Part shown: positions 27,101-35,134 of the stretch, piece after piece
Layout: every line of letters begins with the position of its first letter
Numbering within the stretch: position 1 is the first letter of the stretch
NCBI RefSeq assembly: GCF_003284965.1
Contig: NZ_QMEW01000001.1
Location: 310,001-374,000 of the forward strand
Length of the DNA stretch: 64,000 nucleotides
Source of the DNA: Mycolicibacterium sp. GF69
GTDB taxonomy: Bacteria; Actinomycetota; Actinomycetes; Mycobacteriales; Mycobacteriaceae
Direction: 5' to 3'
The notes under the pieces: model-generated
The model's database searches: none
Told to the model about the DNA's origin: nothing
What the model saw: only the letters and a program-made list of their open reading frames with translations
Made by a program: the position numbers and the translations under genes

Positions 27101-28325
27101 GCGAAGCGAGGTCGCCGGATTGCAGGTCGCACAGAGTTTCTCAGCGCTGCCGGCACATCCGACCCTGCTGGCCGTCGACCTCGGCGACGGCCCGCAGATC
27201 CGCCGGGTGACCGCGGACGCGGGCGCGCAGACCCTGAACCTCAAACCGCGTGTCACCGACACGGTGACGGTGTCCATCCTCGACTGGGACGACGTCATCG
27301 ACCGCACCGCACTCGGTTTCGACCAGCTCAAACCACCCGGGTTGGCCGAGATTACGGCGCTCGATGCCCGCGGCGTGCCGATCGCAGCCGCGAACGCGGC
27401 AGCCAACCGTGGCCGCAAGGTCGAATTGCCCTGCGGCGACGGGCCGGTCATCGGCATCGCCGGCCAGTTCGTCCAGACTTCGCTAACCACCACCGTCGGC
27501 GCCCTGCTCGACGGCGATCCCGTCCAAGCCCATCCGTGCCGCGCCGAACCGATCCTGCTGCCCGCGGGACAGCAGGAACTGGTGATCAGCCCTGGCGCCA
27601 AGTTCATCGTCGACGGTGCACAACTGGCCGGACCACTGGCCGGCGAAATACATCCGGCCCCAACCACTCCCGCGCAGACTGGCCGCTGGGGAGCAGACCA
27701 CCGCGAGGTGACCGTCGCGCCGTCGCAGGCGTCCCGGGTGCTGGTCGTACCCGAAAGCGTCAATCCGGGGTGGGTTGCCCGTGACAGCGACGGGACACCG
27801 CTGACGGCGATCACCGTGAACGGCTGGCAGCAAGGTTGGGTGCTGCCGCCGGACACGGCCGGTCCGATCACGCTGACCTTCCCGTCGAACGGGCCCTATC
27901 GCGCCGGCCTGATCGGCGGTTTGGCGCTGCTGCCGGTACTCGCGCTGCTGGCGTTCCTACCCGCGCGCAGACGTCCGCCGGCCGCCGAACCGGTGCCGGT
28001 GTGGCAACCGCACCGGATCGCCGTCGGGGCGGCCGTGCTCGCCGTCGGCGCGGCGGTCTCGGGGCTCGTGGGGGTGGTGGTCGTCGGCCTTGCACTCGGA
28101 GTGCGCCGACTGCTGCGGAACCGCGAGAAGCTCTGCGAGGCAATCACTGTCGGCACCGCGGCCGGTGGCTTGATCCTGGCCGGTGCGGTGCTGAGCCAGA
28201 ATCCGTGGCGATCGGTCGACGGCTACGTCGGACATTCGTGGGGTGTGCAACTGCTGGCGCTGGTGTCGGTCGCCGCCGTCGCGGCCTCCACCGTGCCGAT
28301 ACGCACCCGCGGGCAACTCAGTTGA
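24117..28325 (+). CDS. aftD: Alpha-(1->3)-arabinofuranosyltransferase AftD
   Basis: This 1402-aa membrane GT-C glycosyltransferase adds arabinofuranose branches to arabinogalactan and lipoarabinomannan from decaprenyl-phospho-arabinose. The N-terminal half is polytopic, with the first extracytoplasmic loop SPDTKLDLTANP holding the acidic residues expected at a GT-C active site. The middle and C-terminal periplasmic part has F5/8C/CBM-like modules (SLQSAVGQWLQVDFDHP and a second near SAYAAADGDPGTAW), and two or more helices close the protein. The start is uncertain: no ATG or GTG exists in frame upstream to the stop at 23982, yet the upstream codons read APLSRRW, which resembles the family N-terminus. 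TTG 24117 is the first conventional start. Its stop overlaps the convergent MFS gene by 8 bp. Confidence 0.93.
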   Translation: MWVAAATALVLTFAQSPGQISPDTKLDLTANPLRFLARAFDLWNSELPFGQAQNQAYGYLFPHGTFFLIGDVVGLPGWVTQRLWWALLLVVGFWGVVRVAEALNDGRGIGSPTSRVIAAVAYALSPRVLTTLGAISSETLPMMLAPWVLLPVILVLQGGSGGVGGRQGNPGVRVLAMRSAVAIALMGAVNAVATLTACLCAAIWLACHRPTRLWWRFTAWWALGIALAVLWWAVALVLLGRVSPPFLDFIESSGVTTRWMSLTEMLRGTDAWTPFVAPNATAGATLVTGSVAVLATTLVAAAGLAGLAMKTMPARGRLITILLVGVTLLAVGYSGGLGSPFAQQVQEFLDASGTPLRNLHKLEPLLRLPLMLGLAHLLGRIPLPGSAPRAEWTTALAHPERDKRVAVGIVVLVALAAGSSLAWTGRLTPPGAFDAIPQYWHDTADWLDAHNTGGRVLVAPGAPFATQVWGNSHDEPLQVLGDSPWGVRDSIPLTPPQTIRALDSVQRLFAAGRPSAGLADTLARQGISYVVVRNDLDPESSRSARPLLVHRAIDGSPGLEKVAEFGDPVGPGSLAGFVSDSGLRPRYPAVEIYRVHAETPVTPYLVDTERMARVDGAPEALLRLDERRRLLSQPPLGPMLLTADAERAGVPDPPGTGVTVTDTPLARETDYGRVDDHSSAIRSPGDARHTHNRVIDYPSPGADLVYGQWNGGRVSVSSSAADSTALPNVAPAAGPAAAIDADPSTSWVSNSLQSAVGQWLQVDFDHPVTNATIAVTPSATAVGAQIRRMEISTVNGTSTMRFDEAGKSLTAALPYGESPWVRITAVATDDGSPGVQFGLTDIAVTQYDANGFAHPVSLRHTVAVPGPPPGSAVAQWDLGSELLGRSGCARSPTGVRCAALMALSPEEPVNLSRTLTVPAPIAVTPTVWVRARQGPKLADLVSAPGAARALGEADPIDVLGSAYAAADGDPGTAWTAPQRVVQHGTPATLTLKLPRRSEVAGLQVAQSFSALPAHPTLLAVDLGDGPQIRRVTADAGAQTLNLKPRVTDTVTVSILDWDDVIDRTALGFDQLKPPGLAEITALDARGVPIAAANAAANRGRKVELPCGDGPVIGIAGQFVQTSLTTTVGALLDGDPVQAHPCRAEPILLPAGQQELVISPGAKFIVDGAQLAGPLAGEIHPAPTTPAQTGRWGADHREVTVAPSQASRVLVVPESVNPGWVARDSDGTPLTAITVNGWQQGWVLPPDTAGPITLTFPSNGPYRAGLIGGLALLPVLALLAFLPARRRPPAAEPVPVWQPHRIAVGAAVLAVGAAVSGLVGVVVVGLALGVRRLLRNREKLCEAITVGTAAGGLILAGAVLSQNPWRSVDGYVGHSWGVQLLALVSVAAVAASTVPIRTRGQLS

Positions 28326-29913
28326 CGGCGATCAGATGTTCGAGCTTGGGCTCACCGACGACGTACTTGTCGACCTCCTGCTCGACGATGAGATCCTGCA
28401 TGGTCTGCCGGATGACGTGCTGGTGCAGATGCTCGTCCCAGGACCGCACCACGAAGACCTCGACGAACGTATTGGGTGACTCGCCGCTGCGGAACAACCG
28501 CCATTGCACGGCCCCGGTGCGTCGCCGCGAGCGCCGCACCCGGTCCATCGCAGCGATGAACGCCGCCTCGTCCGGCGGTGCGACCCGGTAGGTCTTCAGC
28601 ACCACGACCGGTCCGTCGGGCGGGGCCGGCTCGAACAACAGCGCCGGCTCCGGCCAGTGCGCAGACGGTTCGACGTCGAGGTCGCCGGTGCTCCGATGCA
28701 GCGGCCACCACAGCAGCGACACCGCGCATGCGGCGAGCAATCCGGTGCTGATCAGCAGTGCCGTCACGCTGCTGGTGGCGCCGGCCACCAGCCCCCACAC
28801 CAGCGAGCCGATCGCCTGCCCGCCCATGAACACAAACTGGTAGACCGACAACCCGCGGGCCCGTACCCAGGCGGGCAGGCTCAGCTGCAACGACGCGTTC
28901 AGCGTCGACAACGTGAGCAGCCACGACATCCCGCCGATCACCATCGCGACGATCACCACGGCCAGCACCGGCACGAGGGCCAGTACCGCGGTGGCGAGCG
29001 CGAAGCCGACCGCGCCGATCGTCAGGAGTACGTTGCGGCCGAACGCGGCCAGCAGCCGCGACAGCACCGTCGCTCCGAGCACCGCCCCGACCCCCAGCGC
29101 GCCGAGTAGCACGCCGTAGCCCGCGGACGACAGCTGCAGTTGCCGACTGGCGATCACCGCGAGCAACCCCCACAGTGCGCTGGCGGGCGCGATGAACAGC
29201 AGGGCACGCAACAGGATGCGCCGCACCACCGGCGAGCTGCGGATGAACCGCCCACCGGCGCTCAACGCCGACATCGGCCGTTCGGTCGGCAGCAACCGTT
29301 CCGCGGCGGGGCGGCGCCAGACGAACAACACCACCACGATGCCGACGAACGACACCGCGTTCAATGCGAACACCAGCGTGGGCCCGGACAGCGACACCAA
29401 CGCACCCGCGACTGCGGGTCCGATGGCCCGCGCGCCGTTGAGTGCCAGGCTGGTCAGCGCCGCGGCGGCCGGAATCTGCTCGCGGGGAACCAGTTCGGGC
29501 TGGATGGCCTGCCATGCCGGGGCGGTCAGGGCTTGGCCGCAGCCGATCAGGAACAGCAGGATCAGCAACACCGCGGGGGTGGCCAGCCCCACGCCGGTCA
29601 GCACCGCCAGTATCGAGACACCGGCCGCCATCGCCGACTGTGTGGCAATCAGCAGCCGTCGCCGGTCGATGAGGTCGGCCACCACACCCGAAGGCAAAGC
29701 CAGCAGCATCACCGGCAGCGTCGTCGCGGTCTGCACCAACGGCACCAGCACGGCCGCGTTCGGGTCGGCGACCAGCATCCACTGCGCCCCGACCGTTTGC
29801 ATCCAGGTGCCGAGGTTCGACACGAACTGCGCGATCCACAGGGCGCGGTAGATCGGCGAGGACAGCGGCGCCCACGCCGACGGCGCGGCGCGGACGGTCG
29901 ACGTTGCCGCCAT
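28318..29913 (-). CDS. MFS exporter (EntS-like, MFS_3) with C-terminal ferredoxin-like domain
   Basis: This 531-aa inner-membrane permease has about 12 helices over residues 20-400; the first block is ALWIAQFVSNLGTWMQTVGA and the RRR loop motif follows TM2-3 (VVADLIDRRRLL). Residues about 420-531 form a soluble domain (VVVLKTYRVAPPDEAAFIAA, VEVFVVRSWDEHLHQH) like the antibiotic-biosynthesis-monooxygenase-type tail common in this MFS_3 group. Substrate is unknown; family members export siderophores or drugs. It converges on aftD with an 8-bp overlap and is divergent from the phosphotriesterase gene. Confidence 0.85.
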   Translation of the reverse strand: MAATSTVRAAPSAWAPLSSPIYRALWIAQFVSNLGTWMQTVGAQWMLVADPNAAVLVPLVQTATTLPVMLLALPSGVVADLIDRRRLLIATQSAMAAGVSILAVLTGVGLATPAVLLILLFLIGCGQALTAPAWQAIQPELVPREQIPAAAALTSLALNGARAIGPAVAGALVSLSGPTLVFALNAVSFVGIVVVLFVWRRPAAERLLPTERPMSALSAGGRFIRSSPVVRRILLRALLFIAPASALWGLLAVIASRQLQLSSAGYGVLLGALGVGAVLGATVLSRLLAAFGRNVLLTIGAVGFALATAVLALVPVLAVVIVAMVIGGMSWLLTLSTLNASLQLSLPAWVRARGLSVYQFVFMGGQAIGSLVWGLVAGATSSVTALLISTGLLAACAVSLLWWPLHRSTGDLDVEPSAHWPEPALLFEPAPPDGPVVVLKTYRVAPPDEAAFIAAMDRVRRSRRRTGAVQWRLFRSGESPNTFVEVFVVRSWDEHLHQHVIRQTMQDLIVEQEVDKYVVGEPKLEHLIAVN

Positions 29914-29975
29914 GGGGTTCCGGCCTTTCGCTATGAATCAATCCTCAAGTACCCGGTTGACCGATCGCCATCTCG

Positions 29976-29981
29976 TAGCAT
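29976..29981 (+). promoter_or_regulatory. -10 box of the phosphotriesterase-like gene (leaderless)
   Basis: TAGCAT ends 7 nt before the GTG at 29989. No Shine-Dalgarno is visible, so a leaderless mRNA is likely. Confidence 0.5.
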
Positions 29982-29988
29982 CGGCCGC

Positions 29989-30960
29989 GTGCCGCACCTG
30001 AACACCGCCCGCGGGGCGATCGACACCGCGAATCTCGGTGTCACCCTCATGCACGAGCATGTCTTCATTCAATCCCCCGACATCACGGCCAACTATCCGG
30101 AGGTGTGGGGCGACGAAGCCGAACGCGAGGCCGACGCCGTCGTCCGCCTCAACGAGCTGAAGTCCCGCGGCGTGGACAGCATCGTCGACCTCACGGTCAT
30201 CGGAATGGGACGCTACATCCCGCGCATCGAACGCATCGCCACGCAGACCGACATCAACATCGTCGTGGCGACCGGCGTCTACACCTACAACGACGTGCCG
30301 ATGTTCTTTCACTTCAGCGGGCCGGAAACCCCGCTCGGCGAGCCGATGGTCGAGATGTTCGTCCGTGACATCACAACCGGGATCGCAGGCACCGGCGTGA
30401 AGGCGGCGATCCTCAAGTGCGCGACCGACGAACCTGGTCTGACACCGGGCGTCGAGCGGGTGCTGCGTGCGGTGGCGCAGGCGCACAGAGAGACGGGCGT
30501 GCCGATCTCGACGCATACCCACGCAGCGACCAAGCGGGGCCTGGATCAGCAGCGCATCTTCACCGAGGAAGGCGTCGACCTCTCGCGCGTCGTGATCGGG
30601 CACTGCGGCGACAGCACCGACCTCGACTACTTGGAACAGCTGATCGACAACGGTTCGTTCATCGGCATGGATCGGTTCGGCGTGGACGTGTTCCTTGGCT
30701 TCGAGGAGAGGGTGGACACCGTGGCCCGAATGTGCGAACGCGGCCACGCCGACAGGATGGTGCTGTCGCACGACGCGTCCTGTTTCATCGACTGGTTGCC
30801 GGAGGCGATGATTCCGCAGACGATGCCCAACTGGCACTACCTGCACATCCACAACGACGTGATCCCGGCACTCAAGGCGCGCGGGGTTACCGACGAGCAG
30901 CTGGACACGATGCTCGTCGACAATCCGCGTCGGGTGTTCGAAACCCAAGGTGGCTACTGA
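29989..30960 (+). CDS. php: Phosphotriesterase-like lactonase (PLL/Php family)
   Basis: This 323-aa binuclear-metal amidohydrolase fold enzyme is of the PTE/PLL family (M. tuberculosis Rv0230c/Php). All metal ligands are visible: H22 and H24 (MHEH), the carboxylated lysine K143 (AAILKCATDE), H178 (STHTHAA), H205 (IGHCGDS) and D262 (LSHDAS). Such proteins hydrolyse lactones, including N-acyl homoserine lactones, with weak phosphotriesterase activity; the natural substrate here is unknown. The GTG start gives the family length and a TAGCAT box lies 7 nt upstream. The next gene starts 1 nt after its stop, so it is co-transcribed with an acyl-CoA synthetase. Confidence 0.92.
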   Translation: MPHLNTARGAIDTANLGVTLMHEHVFIQSPDITANYPEVWGDEAEREADAVVRLNELKSRGVDSIVDLTVIGMGRYIPRIERIATQTDINIVVATGVYTYNDVPMFFHFSGPETPLGEPMVEMFVRDITTGIAGTGVKAAILKCATDEPGLTPGVERVLRAVAQAHRETGVPISTHTHAATKRGLDQQRIFTEEGVDLSRVVIGHCGDSTDLDYLEQLIDNGSFIGMDRFGVDVFLGFEERVDTVARMCERGHADRMVLSHDASCFIDWLPEAMIPQTMPNWHYLHIHNDVIPALKARGVTDEQLDTMLVDNPRRVFETQGGY

Positions 30961-30961
30961 C

Positions 30962-32431
30962 ATGACCGGACCGGTCCCCCCGATCGGCACGCAGGTCTCG
31001 GAACTGGCCGAACGCGAGCCCGACGCACCCGCGGTCACCTGCGAGGGCGTCACGCTGACCCGGGCCGAACTCGACGCGTCGACCAATCGGCTGGCCCGTG
31101 CCTACGCCGAGCTCGGTGTGCGACAAGGCGATTACGTCACGATGGTGCTGCCGAACTCGATCGAGTGGGCGCAGGCGGTGCTCGCCACTTGGAAGCTGGG
31201 CGCGGTTCCGCAGCCTCTTTCGCCGCGGCTGCCCGACGCCGAACTGGCCGGCCTGCTCGAGTTGCGGCCCCGCGCGCTGGTGGTCGGCCGCGACGATCCG
31301 ACGGGCCGAATACCAAGCGTGTCAACGGGTTACGTACCCGATCCGGCGCTGTCGGACTCACCGCTCCCGGAGAAGGTGTCGCCGGTGTTCAAGGCCATGG
31401 CCTCGGGTGGCAGCACCGGTAGACCCAAGCTGATCGAGGCGGGCAACGACGGCCGCTACCCGCCGCTGGTGGGTTATCCCCTTGGCGCGCAAGAGGGGGA
31501 CGTCAACCTGATCTCGGTACCGATGAGCCACAACACAGGCTTCACCACGTTCGCGATCGGGCTCGTGCAGGGCCATCATCTGGTGTTGATGCCGCGGTTC
31601 GAACCGCACCAGTTCCTCCGGCTGGTGGCCGATCACCGCGTGACCTTCCTGACGACGGTGCCGACGATCATGCAGCGCCTGCTGCCGGTGTACCGGGCCG
31701 ACCCCGAGGCCTACGACCTGTCGTCGATCCGGCGGTTCTGGCATGTCGGCGCGCCGTGTCCACCTGCGGTCAAGCGGGCTTGGATCGAGATGCTGCAGCC
31801 GGATGCATTGTGGGAACTCTACGGCGGCACCGAGTTACAGGCGCTGACATTCATCTCCGGCGAGCAGTGGCTGGCCCACCCCGGCTCGGTGGGTGTGGTC
31901 GTCGCCGGGGAGATGAAGGTGCTCGACGATGACGGCAACGAGTGTCCGCCGGGGGTGGTCGGCGAGGTCTACATGCGGCCGTCGCCGGGCAGCGCACCCA
32001 CCTACCGGTACGTCGGGGCCACGGCGAAGTCCCGCGATGGCTGGGACTCGCTCGGCGACCTCGGATACTTCGACGAGGACGGGTTCTTGTACCTCAGCGA
32101 CCGCCGGGTGGACATGTTCACCGTCGGCGGCCGCAACGTCTATCCCGCCGAGATCGAGTCGGCGCTGTCCGAGCATCCCGCGGTGCTGTCGTGTCTGGTG
32201 GTCGGTGTGCCCGACGACGATCTTGGTCAGGTGCCGCATGCGCTGGTACAGGCCGACGGCGGTCTCGACGTGCCGGGCGTGGTCGCGTTTCTGTCCGAAC
32301 GCCTCGAGCGCTACAAAGTGCCGCGCACAGTCGAATTCACCGATGTGCCGTTGCGTGACGACGCGGGTAAGGCGCGCCGCTCGGCGGTGCGCGACGAGGT
32401 TCTCGCGCGGCGGGCCGCGCAATCAAACTAG
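30962..32431 (+). CDS. ANL-superfamily acyl-CoA synthetase/ligase
   Basis: This 489-aa adenylate-forming enzyme activates a carboxylic acid as acyl-AMP and then acyl-CoA. The P-loop-like A3 motif is ASGGSTGRPKLI, A5 is YGGTE, A7 is LGDLGYFDEDG, and the conserved C-terminal lysine is in DDAGKARRS. The A3 motif has Gly-Gly where many FadDs have Ser-Gly. It resembles bile-acid or short-chain type ligases more than long-chain FadD. It starts 1 nt after the lactonase-like gene, so the two probably act in one catabolic route, with lactone opening followed by CoA activation; that is an inference. Confidence 0.88.
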   Translation: MTGPVPPIGTQVSELAEREPDAPAVTCEGVTLTRAELDASTNRLARAYAELGVRQGDYVTMVLPNSIEWAQAVLATWKLGAVPQPLSPRLPDAELAGLLELRPRALVVGRDDPTGRIPSVSTGYVPDPALSDSPLPEKVSPVFKAMASGGSTGRPKLIEAGNDGRYPPLVGYPLGAQEGDVNLISVPMSHNTGFTTFAIGLVQGHHLVLMPRFEPHQFLRLVADHRVTFLTTVPTIMQRLLPVYRADPEAYDLSSIRRFWHVGAPCPPAVKRAWIEMLQPDALWELYGGTELQALTFISGEQWLAHPGSVGVVVAGEMKVLDDDGNECPPGVVGEVYMRPSPGSAPTYRYVGATAKSRDGWDSLGDLGYFDEDGFLYLSDRRVDMFTVGGRNVYPAEIESALSEHPAVLSCLVVGVPDDDLGQVPHALVQADGGLDVPGVVAFLSERLERYKVPRTVEFTDVPLRDDAGKARRSAVRDEVLARRAAQSN

Positions 32432-32499
32432 AGCGCGGTGATGCTCGACGGCGACCGCCCTTTTTCACCGCTGCGCTCGGCGATCGGACATGGCTAACT

Positions 32500-32534
32500 G
32501 GTTGATTGCATGCACCTGGTGCGTGGGATCAACC
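32500..32534. terminator. 35-bp near-perfect palindrome between convergent genes
   Basis: Two 17-base arms (starting GGTTGAT and ending ATCAACC, 14 of 17 paired) surround a single central T. It lies 68 bp after the acyl-CoA synthetase stop and 23 bp after the opposite gene's stop, so a bidirectional terminator is the simplest reading. There is no T-tract. Confidence 0.5.
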
Positions 32535-32557
32535 CGTTTAGGGCCGTAAGAGCGAGG

Positions 32558-33748
32558 TCAGCGCGCGACGGGCTCGGGCACGCTGCTGACCGACGAGTCC
32601 AGCGGCGGCACCGGGCGGGCATGGCGATACTCCCAGCGCCGCAATGCCGTTCGGCACGGCGACTCCACCAGCGCGTAACTGACCGCGGCGATGGCGAATC
32701 CGATCACCACCGTCAGCACCAGCACTATCGGCATGTGCCCGTTGAACGCGAACTCGCCGATGATCGGAAAGACCATCGCCAGCGCTGCGAGGTGCCAGAT
32801 GAACAGCCCGTACGACCACCGTCCCAACGTCACCATCGTGCTGCTGCCCAGCAGCCGGTGCCCGGTGTCGGGGCGGTCGAGCACCAGCGGGGCGAGCAAC
32901 GCGCCCGCGACCACAGCGCCCATCGCGATCTTGACGATGAACTGGCCAACCGTGCCCGGGGTCAGGCCCTCCGGACCCGCGATCGGCGACGCCGCGACAC
33001 CGAACGCGACCACCGCGACCACCGCCATCAGCACCCGCCGACGGGCCAACCGATGCGGCCATCCGACACCAGTGACCGTCAACTCGGCCAGCAGCATGCC
33101 CGCGGCGAACCAGGAGAAGAAGGCCGGCGGCCAGTTCAGGTGGTTGACGCCGGCGGGCGTGGCGATCGGCAGCACCGCCCACCCCAGGCTGGCGACCGCG
33201 GCGGCGGCGATGACGGGTATCCGGGCGCGCACCGGAATTCGCCGCACAAGCAGCGCCAGCACTGGCAGCGCGAGGTAGAACGCGACCTCGACCGACAGGC
33301 TCCACATCTGCGTCAGCCCCGCGGTCAGGGTGAGCGGGACGTAGATCTGGGTCAGCGTGAGGTTGGCCAGCCATACGGTCAGGTCGGCCTTCACATCGGG
33401 CAGCAGCGACAGGATCACCACCACCGCGACCAGATAGCCGGGCATGATGCGCACGACCCGCGAGCGCAGGTAATGACTGGTCGGCGGGATCGGTCGCAGG
33501 CCGCGCGCCGCCGCGGCGTGTCCGCGCCACAGCAGAAAGCCCGAGAGCGCGAAGAAGACCGCGACCGCGAGATCGAACCGGCCGAAGAGCCGTCCGGCCA
33601 CCCCGCCGGTGTGGCCGGTCTGGAACGCTACGTGGGTGACGACGACGCCGACCGCGGCGCAGGCCCGCATACCCTCGACCGCAGGCAGGAAGCCGCGAGT
33701 CCCGCCGACTGCCTCGCGGTCATTCTGGCTGTCGTTTCGGCCGCGCAC
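32558..33748 (-). CDS. Acyltransferase 3 family membrane protein (Rv0228-like)
   Basis: This 396-aa integral membrane O-acyltransferase has about ten helices. The family signature is near the N-terminus (FLPAVEGMRACAAVGVVVTHV, with the catalytic-type His), followed by the Arg-rich LRSRVVRIMPGYL and QMWSLSVEVAFYLALPVL blocks. Such enzymes O-acylate sugars or lipids at the cytoplasmic membrane. Start is a GTG at 33748. It converges on the acyl-CoA synthetase and is divergent from the DUF3068 gene; the same acyltransferase/DUF3068/polytopic-protein grouping occurs at M. tuberculosis Rv0226c-Rv0228. Acceptor is unknown. Confidence 0.88.
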   Translation of the reverse strand: MRGRNDSQNDREAVGGTRGFLPAVEGMRACAAVGVVVTHVAFQTGHTGGVAGRLFGRFDLAVAVFFALSGFLLWRGHAAAARGLRPIPPTSHYLRSRVVRIMPGYLVAVVVILSLLPDVKADLTVWLANLTLTQIYVPLTLTAGLTQMWSLSVEVAFYLALPVLALLVRRIPVRARIPVIAAAAVASLGWAVLPIATPAGVNHLNWPPAFFSWFAAGMLLAELTVTGVGWPHRLARRRVLMAVVAVVAFGVAASPIAGPEGLTPGTVGQFIVKIAMGAVVAGALLAPLVLDRPDTGHRLLGSSTMVTLGRWSYGLFIWHLAALAMVFPIIGEFAFNGHMPIVLVLTVVIGFAIAAVSYALVESPCRTALRRWEYRHARPVPPLDSSVSSVPEPVAR

Positions 33749-33911
33749 GGCAATCAGTGTGCCGGGCAGATCGAAACCCGCTGCACATGGGTGCCGTGCG
33801 ACGCCGGCAGATGCGCTGGCAGATGAGCCCGGACTAAACGACGACTTTAAATTGTGCTGTTAGGGTCAAACGGGTTTCTGCGGGCATACCGCAGGTGAAG
33901 GAGGGCACGGT

Positions 33912-35108
33912 TTGAACCGCGCAGTGGCGCTGCGTATTGCGGCGTGCGGAATCTTGGGGCTCGGTGCTGCCCTGTTGATCGCCGCGCTGTTGCTGTCCAC
34001 CTACACCCACAGCAAGATCGCCAAGATTCCGCTCGACCTCGACGCCACGCTGATCAGCGACGGCACCGGGGAGGCGTTCGATCCGGCGTCGCTGAACGGT
34101 GAGCGATTCGTCGTCGACCGGGACGTGCCGATGGTGCAACAGGAGCAGATCTCGGTGGAGTCGCCGTCGAACGCCGACGTGGTGACGCTTCAGGTCGGCA
34201 GTTCGCTGCGCCGCACCGACAAACAACAGGACGCGGGCCTGCTGCTGGCGCTGGTCGACACCGTCACCGTCAACCGCGGCACCGCCGAGGCGGTGTCCAG
34301 CGAGAGCAACCCGGGTGGTGCCGTACAGAAGCCACGCGCCATGGACGACGACAAGCCGCCGACCAACATCGCACTGCCACACGAGGGCCTGGCGTACCGG
34401 TTCCCGTTCGGCACCGAGAAGAAGACCTACTCCGTCTTCGACCCGATCGCGCAGAAGGCGTTCGACGCCAACTATGACGGCGAGGAAGACGTCAACGGCA
34501 TGACCACCTTCCGCTTCAGCCAGAACGTCGGTTACGACGCCGACGGCAAGCTGGTCGAACCGGTCAAGTACGCGTCGCTCTACGAGGACGACGCCGACAG
34601 CGAGGTCACCGCCCGCGCGGCGATGTGGGGTGTGCCCGGTGAACCCGACGAGCCCATCACGATGTCGCGGTTTTACGCGGCACAGCGCACCTTCTGGGTC
34701 GATCCGGTGTCGGGGACGGTCGTCAAGAAGGACGAGCACGGCTTCCACTACTACGCCCGCGAGGCGCTCAAGCCCGAGGTGACGTTCGTCGACTACAAGG
34801 TCTCGTTCGACGAGGAAACCGTCGAGTCGCAGGTCGCCAGCGCAAGCGACGAGCGGGACCGGGTCGCGCTGTGGGGTCGCATCCTGCCGATCACGTTCAC
34901 GGCGATGGGATTGGTGCTGCTGGTCGGTGGCGCCCTGCTCGGGTCGTTCAGCCTGCGCGCGGAGTCCACCCTGATCGACCCCGGTCTCGACGAGGCCGAC
35001 CACGGGTTCTTCGACACCCAGGGGATCAAGGTGCCAGGGGCCGAAGCCAAGACCGAGAAGATACCGACATCTCGACCGACCGACCCGCCCCCGGACAGAC
35101 CGGTCTGA
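33912..35108 (+). CDS. DUF3068 (PorA-type family) membrane-anchored protein, Rv0227c-like
   Basis: This 398-aa protein has an N-terminal helix (residues about 8-29), a large extracytoplasmic domain, and a second helix near residues 318-345 (ILPITFTAMGLVLLVGGALL), with a Pro/Thr-rich cytoplasmic tail. Both the topology and the central block YEDDADSEVTARAAMWG fit the DUF3068 family, whose Rv0227c member is an essential-type envelope protein of unknown function. The TTG start is fixed by a strong GAAGGAGGG about 7 nt upstream. The following gene starts about 26 bp after its stop or overlaps it. Confidence 0.85.
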   Translation: MNRAVALRIAACGILGLGAALLIAALLLSTYTHSKIAKIPLDLDATLISDGTGEAFDPASLNGERFVVDRDVPMVQQEQISVESPSNADVVTLQVGSSLRRTDKQQDAGLLLALVDTVTVNRGTAEAVSSESNPGGAVQKPRAMDDDKPPTNIALPHEGLAYRFPFGTEKKTYSVFDPIAQKAFDANYDGEEDVNGMTTFRFSQNVGYDADGKLVEPVKYASLYEDDADSEVTARAAMWGVPGEPDEPITMSRFYAAQRTFWVDPVSGTVVKKDEHGFHYYAREALKPEVTFVDYKVSFDEETVESQVASASDERDRVALWGRILPITFTAMGLVLLVGGALLGSFSLRAESTLIDPGLDEADHGFFDTQGIKVPGAEAKTEKIPTSRPTDPPPDRPV

Positions 35109-35134
35109 CGGGAAGCCTGCGGGCGTCGGTCCAG

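Noticed and set aside
29140..29988. Plus-strand extension of the lactonase frame across the MFS gene
   Set aside because: Composition is typical antisense; the family similarity begins at GTG 29989, with a -10 box just before it.
32432..32557. Possible tRNA or small RNA in the gap after the acyl-CoA synthetase
   Set aside because: The strong fold there is a simple palindrome between convergent genes; no cloverleaf or anticodon arm can be drawn.
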